Source: an uncultured Pelagimonas sp. (GTDB lineage: Bacteria > Pseudomonadota > Alphaproteobacteria > Rhodobacterales > Rhodobacteraceae). Taken from it: a DNA stretch of 64,000 bases. Location of the stretch: assembly GCA_947497905.1 (NCBI GenBank), contig CANMIH010000010.1, positions 111,331 to 175,330 of the forward strand, read 5' to 3'. The notes beneath the pieces were generated by a model, which searched no databases, was not told where the DNA came from, and was given only the letters and a program-made list of their open reading frames with translations. The translations under genes and the position numbers were made by a program. Of this stretch, positions 26,624-36,444 are shown in pieces; positions within the stretch are counted from its first letter, which is position 1, and every line of letters begins with the position of its first letter.

Positions 26624-29413
26624 TTAGAAATGCGCCGAACGAGTGGTCGACGGCACCTGCAGAGGTGGTGCAAATTTGGTCAGGTCGATGCCCTCAACGG
26701 CTGTCTTGTACTCTTCCAATGTGGGCGTGCGGCCCAGAATGGCGGAGAGAACCACAACAGGTGTCGAGGCCAGAAGCGATTCACCTTTCTTCTCAGGCAA
26801 GTCCCCTACAACGCGACCCTGGAACAGGCGGGTCGAGGTTGCCAGAACGGTGTCCCCTTTGGCAGCCTTTTCCTGGTTGCCCATGCAGAGGTTACAGCCC
26901 GGACGCTCGAGATAGAGAATGTTCTCGTACTCGGTACGGGCCTGTGCCTTTGGGAAGAGATCGTCGAACTCAAAGCCCGAATACTTCTGCAGGATTTCCC
27001 AGTCACCTTCCTCTTTCATCTCATCGATGATGTTGTAGGTCGGCGCGGCCACAACCAGAGGCGCGTTGAACTCAACTTTGCCGTTGGCCTTTTCAAGGTT
27101 CTTGAGCATCTGAGCGACGATTTTCATGTCGCCCTTGTGCACCATGCACGAGCCCACAAAGCCAAGATCCACCTTCTTTTCTGCGTTGTAGAACGAGATC
27201 GGACGGATGGTGTCGTGGGTATAGCGCTTGGACACGTCGTCGTTGTTGACGTCCGGGTCGGCGATCATGGGTTCGATGATCTCGTCCAGATCCACCACAA
27301 CTTCGGCAAAGTACTTGGCGTTGTCGTCCGGTGCCAGCGCCGGGTTTGCACCCGAGCGAATGTCGGCAATCCGTGCATCGGCTTTGTTGATCAGTCCTTG
27401 CAGCAGCTGCGCCGCGTTGTCCATGCCTTTGTCGATCATCACTTGGATGCGCGACTTGGCCAGTTCCAACGAGCCAATCAGTGTGTCATCGTTGGAGATA
27501 CAAACCGAGGCCTTGGCCTTCATCTCTGCGGTCCAGTCGGTGAAGGTAAAGGCCTGGTCGGCGAGCAGAGTACCGATGTGAACTTCGATGACGCGGCCCT
27601 GGAACACGTTGTCGCCGTGCTGTTTGAGCATCTGCGCCTGTGTGGCGTGCACCACATCGCGGAAGTCCATGTGATCGGCCATTTTGCCTTTGAAGGTCAC
27701 TTTGACCGACTCGGGGATTGGCATTGCCGCTTCGCCGGTGGCCAGTGCCAGAGCAACGGTGCCCGAGTCCGCACCAAAGGCCACGCCTTTGGACATGCGG
27801 GTGTGGCTGTCGCCGCCCACAATGATGTCCCAGTCATCCACGGTGATGTCGTTCAGCACCTTGTGGATCACGTCGGTCATTGCATGGTATTCGCCCTTCG
27901 GATCACGCGCGGTGATCAGGCCGAAATCATTCATGAACTTCATCAGTTTGGGGATGTTGGCCTGAGCCTTCTTGTCCCAAACCGATGCTGTGTGACAGCC
28001 CGACTGATAGCCCACGTCAACCGACGGCGAGATCACGGTGGCGGCCATCGCTTCCAGTTCTTGCGCGGTCATTGGGCCGGTGGTGTCCTGCGAGCCCACG
28101 ACGTTCACTTTGACGCGTACGTCCGAGCCAGCGTGCAGGGTTTTGCCGGGAGTGGTGCCCAGAGCGTTGCGGTTGAAGATCTTTTCAACTGCGGTCAGGC
28201 CCTGATTTTCAACCGAAAGCTCTTTCGACGGCGCGTAAGCCGACTTGAACTCCTGCCCCAGAGCGGCTGCGGCAAATGTCTGCAGCTTTTTGCCAAAGAC
28301 AACGGCGTAAGATCCGCCAGCCTTCATGAATTCCATCTTCTGTGGGGTGAAGGCGGCCGCAACGCTTTTCAGCTCATTGCCATCCGCATCATGCAGTGTT
28401 TTGGTTTTCGAATTGATGGTCAGCACAGTACCGGTGGCCACGGAATAGGCCTCTTCCAGAACCGCTTCGCCGTCTTCGTCCAACACAACATTGCCATCGG
28501 CGTCGGTTTTCTTGACCCAGTTGTCCAAGTCGATGCCAATACCACCGGTCACACCCACGGTGGTCAGGAAGATCGGCGAAATGCCGTTGGTGCCGGCCAC
28601 AACGGGGGCTATGTTGATGAACGGCACATAAGGTGATGCCTTTTTACCGGTCCAGAGCGCCACGTTGTTGACGCCAGACATCCGCGACGAGCCCACACCC
28701 ATGGTGCCTTTTTCCGCGATCAACATGACGCGGGCATCTGGGTGCTGTTTTTGCAGTTCCTGAATGGCCACCTGATCTTCTGGAGAACACATGCATTTGC
28801 CGTGCAATTCGCGGTCGGCGCGCGAATGTGCCTCGGCGCCGGGCGACAGGAGGTCGGTCGAAATATCACCGATCCCGGCGATATAAGTCACAACTTTGAT
28901 TTCTTCTTCGACCTCGGGCAGCTTGGTGAAGAATTCGGCCTTTGCATAGCTTTCCAGCAGCTCTTTGGCGACGGCGTTGCCCGCTTTAAACGCTTCGTCC
29001 AGACGGTCGGTATCGGCCTCATAGAGGAAGACCTGTGTTTTCAGGACCTCTGCAGCCTGTGCTGCGATGGCTGCGTCATCGCCCAGGGCCAGATCAAGCA
29101 GCACCTCAACCGACGGGCCACCTTTCATGTGGGACAGCAATTCAAAGGCAAATTCAGCGGAAATTTCTTCAACGCTGGCAGCGCCAAGAATGATCTCTTT
29201 CAGAAACTTCGCTTTGACACCTGCCGCGCTCGTGGTGCCGGGCAGGGTGTTGTAGATGAAAAAATTGAGCGACTCTGCACGGTGTTCGTTGTTCAGATCT
29301 TTGATCTGCTCGATCAGTTCACCCACGAGCGCGCCGTCGTCAATCGGCTTTGGGTTGAGGCCTTGATCTTTGCGAGTCTCAATCTCGGTCAGGTAGTCGG
29401 TATACAAGCTCAT
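26624..29413 (-). CDS. acnB: Bifunctional aconitate hydratase 2 / 2-methylisocitrate dehydratase
   Basis: 929-residue TCA-cycle enzyme isomerising citrate and isocitrate. The 4Fe-4S cysteines are visible as GSCMVHKGD and GCNLCMGNQ near the C-terminal part; the N-terminal HEAT-like domain and swivel domain precede the catalytic core, the order typical of AcnB and unlike AcnA. The ATG at 29413 (MSLYTDYLTEIE) was chosen over an upstream frame extension. At 929 residues it is longer than E. coli AcnB (about 865) but normal for alphaproteobacteria. Own transcription unit with terminator. Confidence 0.96.
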   Translation of the reverse strand: MSLYTDYLTEIETRKDQGLNPKPIDDGALVGELIEQIKDLNNEHRAESLNFFIYNTLPGTTSAAGVKAKFLKEIILGAASVEEISAEFAFELLSHMKGGPSVEVLLDLALGDDAAIAAQAAEVLKTQVFLYEADTDRLDEAFKAGNAVAKELLESYAKAEFFTKLPEVEEEIKVVTYIAGIGDISTDLLSPGAEAHSRADRELHGKCMCSPEDQVAIQELQKQHPDARVMLIAEKGTMGVGSSRMSGVNNVALWTGKKASPYVPFINIAPVVAGTNGISPIFLTTVGVTGGIGIDLDNWVKKTDADGNVVLDEDGEAVLEEAYSVATGTVLTINSKTKTLHDADGNELKSVAAAFTPQKMEFMKAGGSYAVVFGKKLQTFAAAALGQEFKSAYAPSKELSVENQGLTAVEKIFNRNALGTTPGKTLHAGSDVRVKVNVVGSQDTTGPMTAQELEAMAATVISPSVDVGYQSGCHTASVWDKKAQANIPKLMKFMNDFGLITARDPKGEYHAMTDVIHKVLNDITVDDWDIIVGGDSHTRMSKGVAFGADSGTVALALATGEAAMPIPESVKVTFKGKMADHMDFRDVVHATQAQMLKQHGDNVFQGRVIEVHIGTLLADQAFTFTDWTAEMKAKASVCISNDDTLIGSLELAKSRIQVMIDKGMDNAAQLLQGLINKADARIADIRSGANPALAPDDNAKYFAEVVVDLDEIIEPMIADPDVNNDDVSKRYTHDTIRPISFYNAEKKVDLGFVGSCMVHKGDMKIVAQMLKNLEKANGKVEFNAPLVVAAPTYNIIDEMKEEGDWEILQKYSGFEFDDLFPKAQARTEYENILYLERPGCNLCMGNQEKAAKGDTVLATSTRLFQGRVVGDLPEKKGESLLASTPVVVLSAILGRTPTLEEYKTAVEGIDLTKFAPPLQVPSTTRSAHF

Positions 29414-29749
29414 GATTTTCCCGGCGTATTTAGAGTTTGAAATAGCCTGAACACCGGGTCGCAGAGGTTCTGGCGGGCCGGGACAAGCTTGCTGTATGCA
29501 ACGGTATACCAAGATGAGGTGTGATGCAAGTTTTTCAACAGTGGCATGATGCCCCACGTGCGGAATCTTGGCGAAAATTGTGCCGATTGACGCGGTTGTG
29601 ATGCCTCATACCGTGGCGTTGACCGTGGCGCGAGTGATTTGTTGTGTCGCGGTAAACGAGTCGCACACCACCAGCGGTGAGAAAGAGGCCGCAACGCGGC
29701 CCCAAAAATTGTTCAAACGCTGTTCGCGCCGGTTCACCTAAGAAGAGGC

Positions 29750-30130
29750 TTATAGAAGCTCGCGTTCTTCCAAAACTTTTCGAGCCACCCGAAAACACTC
29801 AAGCGATTGTGGGACCCCGCAATAGATCCCGATCACGTGAATGATGGACTGAATTTCCTCCTTGGTGACGCCATTGTTCAACGCGCCCTTACAGTGGATC
29901 TCCCATTCATGCATTTTGCCCAAGGCGCCAAGCATCGACAGGTTCATCATCGAGCGGGTTTTGGCGTCAATGGTGTCATCGCCCCAGCCAAACCCCCAGC
30001 ACCATGCGGTCATGGCTTCCTGAAACGGTCGCGTGAAATCATCTGCAGCTGCAAGGTTTTTTTCGACATAAGCGGCGCCAAGTGTGGCTTTGCGCTGTTC
30101 CAGTCCTTTTTCAAAAAGAGTGTCATCCAT
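29750..30130 (-). CDS. Carboxymuconolactone decarboxylase family protein
   Basis: 126 residues of the all-helical CMD/AhpD-like fold. Landmark segments are CWGFGWGDDTIDAKTRSMMNL and EWEIHCKGALNNGVTKEEI, matching gamma-carboxymuconolactone decarboxylase (PcaC)-type small proteins. No other protocatechuate genes are near, so the pathway role is uncertain; related proteins act as peroxidase or isomerase components. ATG 30130 fits the family start; the frame extends to 30208 without similarity. Confidence 0.82.
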   Translation of the reverse strand: MDDTLFEKGLEQRKATLGAAYVEKNLAAADDFTRPFQEAMTAWCWGFGWGDDTIDAKTRSMMNLSMLGALGKMHEWEIHCKGALNNGVTKEEIQSIIHVIGIYCGVPQSLECFRVARKVLEERELL

Positions 30131-30624
30131 TGGTCGTCTCCCGGCACGCAGTGGCACCTTATCTTGGTGAAGTGTTGTTGGGCCGTCGTCCGCAGCGTGG
30201 TGGGTCACACCCCCAAGCGTTTGGGCGATACGCTCTGAATTTCAATCCGGTCTTGAGAGTTTGCACAAGTCGAATGTTTTGCAGCTGTGGTTTCAGACGG
30301 AAGAACAATTGTCGTCGGATTGGACGGCGACAGATACCATCCACGGAGTTGCGTGTTCACATTGCGAAGAAATGGATCCGCAGTGGCGAAAAGCGGTGTC
30401 TTGCCGAGGCTCTCCCACTTGCGCGGATGCCGTATGGGACAGAGCTGTTTCAAAGGCGTGGAAATTCACAAGGTCTTTGACGGTCAGTTTTCGACTGATG
30501 TCTCGGTAATTCCAGAACTGCAGTAGATGGCCCACCTATTGGGTACCCTACATAAACGGGGCATTTCACTCTTTTTTAAGGATTTCTGCCAACTATCAAG
30601 TAGTTGGTACGAGGGGATTGGTTG
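30131..30624. other. Gap without a supported gene
   Basis: About 490 bases between the CMD-family gene and the hybrid kinase. Short open frames exist on both strands (for example a GTG-started frame at 30287-30526, plus strand) but none has a recognisable motif, a convincing ribosome site or clear codon bias. The region before 30600 is AT-richer and probably holds the kinase promoter. Confidence 0.5.
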
Positions 30625-33099
30625 GTGTCGGTAAAAGATGTTCTTGTTTCGGTTCTACAAGACCAGAAAGATCCAGCCTTTCTGATAGCAATAGAGGATG
30701 GGGTCTCCCTGTCATCTGGGAACGTTGTCTGGAACAATGATGCCTTAGCCGGGCTGTTTGATGGTTTGCGCGATGCTACTCCAAACCATGAGCCCCTTTT
30801 TTTTCTGAACAAAGTCGCGGCAGGTTTTCTTCAAAACGGCCTGGAGGAAAAAAGGTTGGGGGCGTTACACCTGAGAAACGCTCTTAGCACATCGGGACCC
30901 ACCATTGAGACCATGTGGTTTGACCTTGATGCGACGTTCCTTCGTTCAGATTGTGGCGAGGAAACTCACATTTTTTGCCGCTTTGTCGACGTCACTGAAC
31001 GCGAGAGGCTCCAAACACGTCTGACAGCAGCACAGGCTGAGATCGAAACGGTGAAGTCGCGTTTCGCATACACCGTGAATTCGATTCCCGAAGGTTTCGC
31101 GATGTTTGATCGCGACGATATTCTGGTGGCGTTCAACTCAAAATACGCAGAGCTGTACAAACATTCAGCACCAGCCATCAAAGTGGGGGCAACGTTTGAA
31201 TCCATTATGAGGTATGGACTTGAACATGGCCAATACCCCGAAGCTGAAGGGCAGGAAGAGGCCTGGCTGTCAGAGCGTCTTGATCGAAAAAACAGAAAGC
31301 GCGCGCCAGTGGAACGTAGGTTGCCCGATGGTAAGTTTATCCGCGTACAGGAGGCTGAAAACGAAAACGGCGACATCGTGGGTTTGCGTACTGATGTGAC
31401 GCAATACTATGAGCAGCAACAAGAGTTAGAAAGTAAAGCCGAGGACCTGGCAAAGGCAAATGAAGAAGCCAAAGCGTCCAGTCGGGCGAAAGATGGTTTT
31501 TTTGCCCGGATGAGCCACGAACTTCGTACTCCGATGAACGGTATTTTGGGCATGACAGAAGTGCTGCAACACACCGATTTAAATCCTCAACAAAGGTCAT
31601 ATCTGAAAACAATCTCAGGATCGGCCACTAGCCTTCTCAGCATTATCAACGACATTTTGGATTATTCCAAAGCGACTGAGGGGAAGTTTACCTTTGCCAA
31701 TGAACGGTTCTCATTACGAGATACCATTTATGAAGCGGCGGGATTGATGCAGCCGCTTGCGCATGACAAAAATCTGGACTTTTGGGTAGAGTACCCTCGG
31801 ACAGTCCCGACCCATTTCTTCGGCGATACTGCCCGCATCCGGCAAGTACTTCTCAACCACCTCGGAAATGCGTTGAAATTTACTGACTCCGGACATTTTG
31901 GTATACGAGTTTCATGCCAACATACTGATGGAGAAGCTCGCCTCTTATTGTCAATTGAGGATACGGGGCGCGGCATTCCCCAAGATCATTTGAGCTCCTT
32001 GTTCTCCGCCTATGAGCAAATGCCTCAAGATCCGGAAACGGCTATAGAGGGAACCGGGTTGGGTCTCGCGATCTCAAAGGCCCTTGTCGAGCAAATGGGG
32101 GGAACGATTGACGTTGCCTCAAACATTGGGGCGGGTTCTTGTTTTTCCGTGTCACTCAAATTACCTGTTTGCCCTATATCTCAGCAGAAAATGAACGGTA
32201 ATACGACGTCGGACCGTAAACGTGATGTTGCACTTATCGGCCCTCCAACTGTTTCAAATACGGTTCTTGAAAGAACTCTTGAGGCTATGAATTACCGTGT
32301 GTTCGCGTTTGAAAATGAGGATGAGATTTCAAGCGAATTGGATGAATTTCATTCAGTTATCTGGGATGGCGATCTGGGTGAACATTTAGGGCGACGCAAA
32401 AAAAACTGTCCGGGAAACCACTCGGACCAGAGCACGCATATCCTGATGGTTTCAACCCCTCAACGGCATTCCGTCACTGGATCTGATTATGTGGATTTTT
32501 CAGATATCTGGCTTAAACCGGTGAGAAGTGAGGAAATTGAACGCGTACTCTTTCCAGACTTAAAGCCAAAGTTCGGGTATTGTGTTGATGACAAAGTATC
32601 AGGTCACTCGGAAGCTGTTCGAAACAATTTGAGCAGAGGGGGGGTTCTAGTGGTCGATGACAACAAGACCAATCGGCTGGTTGCCGGAAAATTACTGGAG
32701 ACAGTTGGCATCAAGGTGGATTTTGCGAGCAACGGGTTAGAGGCGCTGGACCTGTACCAAGCACTGCGTCCAATGACGGTTTTTATGGACGTAACCATGC
32801 CTGTTATGGACGGGATTGATGCAACGCTACACATTCGAAAGCTCGAAGTTGACCACGGGCTCGCACCCTGTAAAATCTTTGCTCTGACGGCAAATACGAA
32901 CAAGACACAAGTTGAATTATGTATGCGATCCGGTGTCGATGGCATTATTGGAAAACCTGTTAAGCGGAGCGATTTGATTGACGCAATCAACTCCCCCAAC
33001 ACAGCGAGAGGAATAGATGTAGACCGTGAAATCGCTCCTAAAATTGCAGCTTCAGATCGCCAAGAAATGAGTGGTTCGCCAATTCAAAGAGGATGTTGA
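30625..33099 (+). CDS. Hybrid sensor histidine kinase/response regulator, PAS type
   Basis: About 824 residues, soluble. A PAS domain lies at about residues 145-265 (FAYTVNSIPEGFAMFDRDD). The phospho-accepting histidine is in SHELRTPMNGILG (about residue 297). The ATPase domain has N, G1 and G2 boxes (NHLGNALKFT, EDTGRGIP, GTGLGLAISKAL). A degenerate receiver-like stretch follows, then a true receiver with VVDDNKTNRL and the aspartate in FMDVTMPVMDG (about residue 721). GTG 30625 has AGGGG eight bases upstream; TTG 30604 is an alternative. No output domain, so it must pass phosphate on to another protein. Base composition is visibly more AT-rich than the metabolic neighbours. Confidence 0.9.
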   Translation: MSVKDVLVSVLQDQKDPAFLIAIEDGVSLSSGNVVWNNDALAGLFDGLRDATPNHEPLFFLNKVAAGFLQNGLEEKRLGALHLRNALSTSGPTIETMWFDLDATFLRSDCGEETHIFCRFVDVTERERLQTRLTAAQAEIETVKSRFAYTVNSIPEGFAMFDRDDILVAFNSKYAELYKHSAPAIKVGATFESIMRYGLEHGQYPEAEGQEEAWLSERLDRKNRKRAPVERRLPDGKFIRVQEAENENGDIVGLRTDVTQYYEQQQELESKAEDLAKANEEAKASSRAKDGFFARMSHELRTPMNGILGMTEVLQHTDLNPQQRSYLKTISGSATSLLSIINDILDYSKATEGKFTFANERFSLRDTIYEAAGLMQPLAHDKNLDFWVEYPRTVPTHFFGDTARIRQVLLNHLGNALKFTDSGHFGIRVSCQHTDGEARLLLSIEDTGRGIPQDHLSSLFSAYEQMPQDPETAIEGTGLGLAISKALVEQMGGTIDVASNIGAGSCFSVSLKLPVCPISQQKMNGNTTSDRKRDVALIGPPTVSNTVLERTLEAMNYRVFAFENEDEISSELDEFHSVIWDGDLGEHLGRRKKNCPGNHSDQSTHILMVSTPQRHSVTGSDYVDFSDIWLKPVRSEEIERVLFPDLKPKFGYCVDDKVSGHSEAVRNNLSRGGVLVVDDNKTNRLVAGKLLETVGIKVDFASNGLEALDLYQALRPMTVFMDVTMPVMDGIDATLHIRKLEVDHGLAPCKIFALTANTNKTQVELCMRSGVDGIIGKPVKRSDLIDAINSPNTARGIDVDREIAPKIAASDRQEMSGSPIQRGC

Positions 33100-33241
33100 T
33101 GTCCGAAATTTGCTGCAAAATGATCTGTCTTGCGAATTGTGGTCGTTCCTCGGGGAATTACATTGAGAGTATCTGAACAGCGAAAGTGGCAACCAGCAAC
33201 ATTGGCATAGATAAACATGGGCCGATTGCATTGGATACCCA

Positions 33242-35373
33242 TTACGTCTTGAGTGCTTTCGCAACAGCACCCAATAGGTCACTTCGCTTGACCGGCTTCA
33301 TTAACCGAATGTCTTCTGGCCGTAGACCGTTTCCATGAACAGTCGCCTCGGCGGCATAGCCCGACATGAACACAACAGGCAGGTCGGCTTTCACGGCCCG
33401 AAGTGCCTTTGACAAACCCGTGCCTTGCAGCGATCCCGGCATGACAATGTCCGTCACGAGTAAATCAAAGGTAGGATCGACCTCAAACAGAGCCTTTGCG
33501 GCATCGCCGTTGGTGCGGAAACGACATCATATCCAGCAGTCACCAGAACAGTTTCCAGAACTTCGAGGACTGCACTTTCATCCTCAGCGACAAGAATTCG
33601 CTTACCTCCTCCTTCAGCGATAACGGTTGGTGTCGTTGCAACTGGGAGTGGCTGTTCCGCTGGTCCTTCCGCGGGGAAGTAGAGCTTGAACGTGGTTCCA
33701 AAGCCGACTTCGGAATAGACTTGGACAGTGCCGTTGGATTGACGCATGAACCCGATCACCATGGCCAGCCCAAGCCCAGATCCCTGACCCGCGCCTTTTG
33801 TGGTGAAAAAGGGATCAAATATGCGTTCAAGGGTTGCCTTATCGATACCTTCGCCCGTGTCGGACACCGCAACCATGACATATCGGCTAGGCGCGATTTC
33901 CTCGTTTCGCCCATCAACGTAGGCTTCATCGATCCGAATGTTTGCCGTTTCGATGGTGAGCTTGCCGGAGGTGGGCATGGCGTCACGCGCATTCAACATC
34001 AAATTCAAAAGCGCACTCTCAGCCACGCTTGGGTCAATGTTGACCCGCCACAAACCGGCCAAAAGCGAGGTTTCGACATCAATATGTGCTGGTAAAGTGC
34101 GCCCGGCCCAGATCTTCGTGGTTCTCACAAGTGTATTGAGATCGACCTGTTTGGGTTGCAAAGGAGCCTGACGGGCATAGTTCAGCATGCTACGCGTCAG
34201 GTCAGCACCACGTAAAGACGCATCCACGCAGGCCTGCATTCGCTCATCTCGAATCCTTTCATCCGTTTCGCCCTGAACCAGTTCGAGGTTTCCGAGGATG
34301 ACTGAGAGAAGGTTGTTAAAGTCATGCGCGACACCGCCGGTCAATTGCCCGATCGTCTCCAACCTTTGAGCCGCGGCAAGCTGGCTTTGGAGCGCGTCGC
34401 GATTTTGCTGTTCCTTAAGCCTTTGTCTGATGTCAACGAAGCTCCCCCGCACAAGTTTTTTTCTAAAGGGAGGCAGACGTGACAGTGAGATTTCGCAAGG
34501 GATTTCTTCTCCCGCCGCATTCACATGGGTCCAGAGAAAAGTAGGACGCCCCCCCTCAAGGGCTTCGCCAATGTATTTTAATGCCAAGTCTAGACTAGTC
34601 TCACCATTGGGCTGAAATTCTGGGCTCAGGTCTTTAAAAGACAACTCGTTGAGAAGGTTCGCTTTTGTGTGCCCAAAAAGCTCTTCCGCGCGTGCGTTGA
34701 CAATTGTGAAGCGCATGGTGTCGACGTCAACAACGGTAATAACATCTGGAGCCGTTTCCACCAGGGATTCAAACTGGCGTGCAGAATTGTTTGCTTCGTC
34801 GTCCGACTGAACACAGTTCCGGCTTAAGGTGCTCACCAGATGTGCGACCAGAAACGACGAAACCAGCGCGGTGAATACAAGGACAAACCAGTTGGCGGGG
34901 CTGCTATTCCAGTCAGCCAGCGTAATGTCTGGTGAGACCAAAAGACCAGACACAAATCCGTATCCCACGAGCGCTATTGTGCCGAGGCTCAGGCAAACAT
35001 AGATCAATGCGCCGACCCGACTGAAGAACACCGAGGCCAGAGCAGCCAGGAAGGGAAGCAGCGCGTAGGCCGTGGCAGAAGCGCCGACCTGAATCATAGC
35101 AAGGCAAATAAAAACCTGTGCCCCTATCGTTGCCAACGCTCCACGCAAGGATAGAAAACGATCCTGGCGCAGCACCAAAGCCGGTAGAACGCAACAGAAG
35201 AGCACCTCCACCGCAATGATGAGGTATGGTAAGCCAAATTGTTCCATGCGAATTGGCACGGTCAGCAAACCGGCACCAAAGATTATCGCCAGAACATCAA
35301 GGATTCGTCCCAGTACGGTCCGAACTCTGGGGCTACCTTGCAAAACTTCGGGCTCTCTGTGTGTCTGGATCAA
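33242..35373 (-). pseudogene. Membrane hybrid histidine kinase with frameshifted receiver domain
   Basis: The first 639 codons (35373 to 33454) give a membrane sensor region of about six helices (residues 20-190), a PAS domain (about 195-310), the histidine in TGGVAHDFNNLL (about 352), an ATPase domain and the first half of a receiver (ILVAEDESAVLEVLE). The frame is then lost. The receiver continues in another frame from 33457 to 33242 with TDIVMPGSLQGTGLSKAL, VVFMSGYAAEATV and KPVKRSDLL. One missing base near 33511-33516 (GG where GGG would restore the frame) explains the break. Without it the chain lacks the phospho-accepting aspartate. The start, a TTG with a weak ribosome site, is uncertain. 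Sequencing error is a possible cause. Confidence 0.85.
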
Positions 35374-35844
35374 ATCTTGGGTCCCAAAGTTTCGCCCAGA
35401 CCCATCGTCGCAATGCAGAAGAATTCCAGCTCCGGTTCAAATCCACCTTTGGACCTCTGACAAATTAGATCCAAACTGATGTTGCGGTAACCTAGACGAA
35501 ATCAGTGCCTGCGACGATACTTATCTTTTAGCTCCCTAGTTTAGTGACTTACCGCCTGTACCAAATGGAGGCCTCCACATTCCGGTTAAGCATGAGGGGC
35601 TGGCCTCATAACCGAAAAATGACGAGGGCAGCGAGCGCGGTGGGCGAGAGAAGGATCTTCGGGCATCTGTCGTATCGGGTTGCCACGCGCCTCAAATCTT
35701 AGAGCCTGACGATCATGAACAGGGCGAAGAAACCTTTGTCACACCAGTGGCTGAAGGGGGCTTATCTGGCCTGTATCTTTGGGACTGAGGCTCCAGGGGG
35801 GAGGCGCGTATCTATCGCGCCCCGTGTTCCTTGTCATGTTTGGC
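35374..35844. other. Intergenic stretch with an IS scar and no intact gene
   Basis: Holds the upstream region of the frameshifted kinase and the IS5-family remnant listed separately at 35606-35725. Nothing else recognisable was seen. Small open frames here lack motifs. Confidence 0.5.
35606..35725 (-). pseudogene. IS5-family transposase C-terminal remnant
   Basis: Reading the minus strand gives FMIVRL, stop, then DLRRVATRYDRCPKILLS..ALAALVIF and a stop. This is the conserved C-terminal end of IS5-group transposases (pattern RLKDWRRVATRYDRCPKVFLSAIALAA), with the lysine before the aspartate replaced by a stop. The N-terminal and catalytic part is missing. A second, independent scar of the same kind is at 58301-58405. 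Confidence 0.72.
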
Positions 35845-36420
35845 TTAGCTGCCCGAGCTGCGGCCAAAGCTTTTGCCAAAACCGCCACGTGATTGCGCCG
35901 CTGCGCGCGTCATTGGCGGTTTTCCAGCTGTGGTCGCTGGTTTGGCAAAGGTCGAAGCCCCAAGTTTAGCGGCACCTTTGTTGCTTGAGAATGTGCTTGT
36001 GCCTGCGGCGGTAGAGAACTTACCGCCCGCAGTCCGATACATGGGTTGAGATGCGGCCATACCCCGGCCCCCGCCGAGCATGTTGCCCATCAGATAGCCG
36101 GCTAGAAGAGGCATGAAAATACTGCCTGACCCACCTTGAGTGGCAGCCGCTTCGGTGCCACAGGCGCCGACACCATGCTGTTCTTCACAGACCGCCTGAC
36201 TGTCATATCGAGGCGCGGCTTCTACATGGAGGGCTTCTGCTTCGGCAAAGGCGGCATCGCAATCAGCGGCAGAGAAAAAACCACCGCGTTCCGCAGCATC
36301 TGTGCAGGATTGGAGATCGGGAAAGGCCTGTGCGTCCACCTGTTCTTCGCGGCATCCAGCCAGAGTAAATGCGGCGGCCCCGATAATGGCGATGGCGACA
36401 TGTTTGGAACGTTTTGTCAT
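35845..36420 (-). CDS. DUF1190 lipoprotein, YgiB-like
   Basis: 191 residues beginning with a lipoprotein-type signal ending in the lipobox LAGC. A cysteine-containing domain follows (LQSCTDAAERGGFFSAADCDAAFAEAEA, AVCEEQHGVGACG), then a glycine-rich membrane-like stretch and a long Ser/Thr/Gly/Ala tail. This matches YgiB (DUF1190). It follows the YgiC-like gene by 24 bases on the same strand, the conserved pairing in Proteobacteria. Function of YgiB is not established. Confidence 0.85.
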   Translation of the reverse strand: MTKRSKHVAIAIIGAAAFTLAGCREEQVDAQAFPDLQSCTDAAERGGFFSAADCDAAFAEAEALHVEAAPRYDSQAVCEEQHGVGACGTEAAATQGGSGSIFMPLLAGYLMGNMLGGGRGMAASQPMYRTAGGKFSTAAGTSTFSSNKGAAKLGASTFAKPATTAGKPPMTRAAAQSRGGFGKSFGRSSGS

Positions 36421-36444
36421 GACAATCCTCTTACTTACAAGGGC

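Noticed and set aside
26594..28636. A 680-codon open frame antisense to acnB
   Set aside because: It lies entirely opposite a well-conserved enzyme, is rich in His/Arg/Val/Gly as expected from the complementary strand of GC-rich coding DNA, and shows no family motif.
30287..30526. 79-codon plus-strand frame before the hybrid kinase
   Set aside because: GTG start without a clear ribosome site and no motif; some stretches look protein-like but support is too weak.
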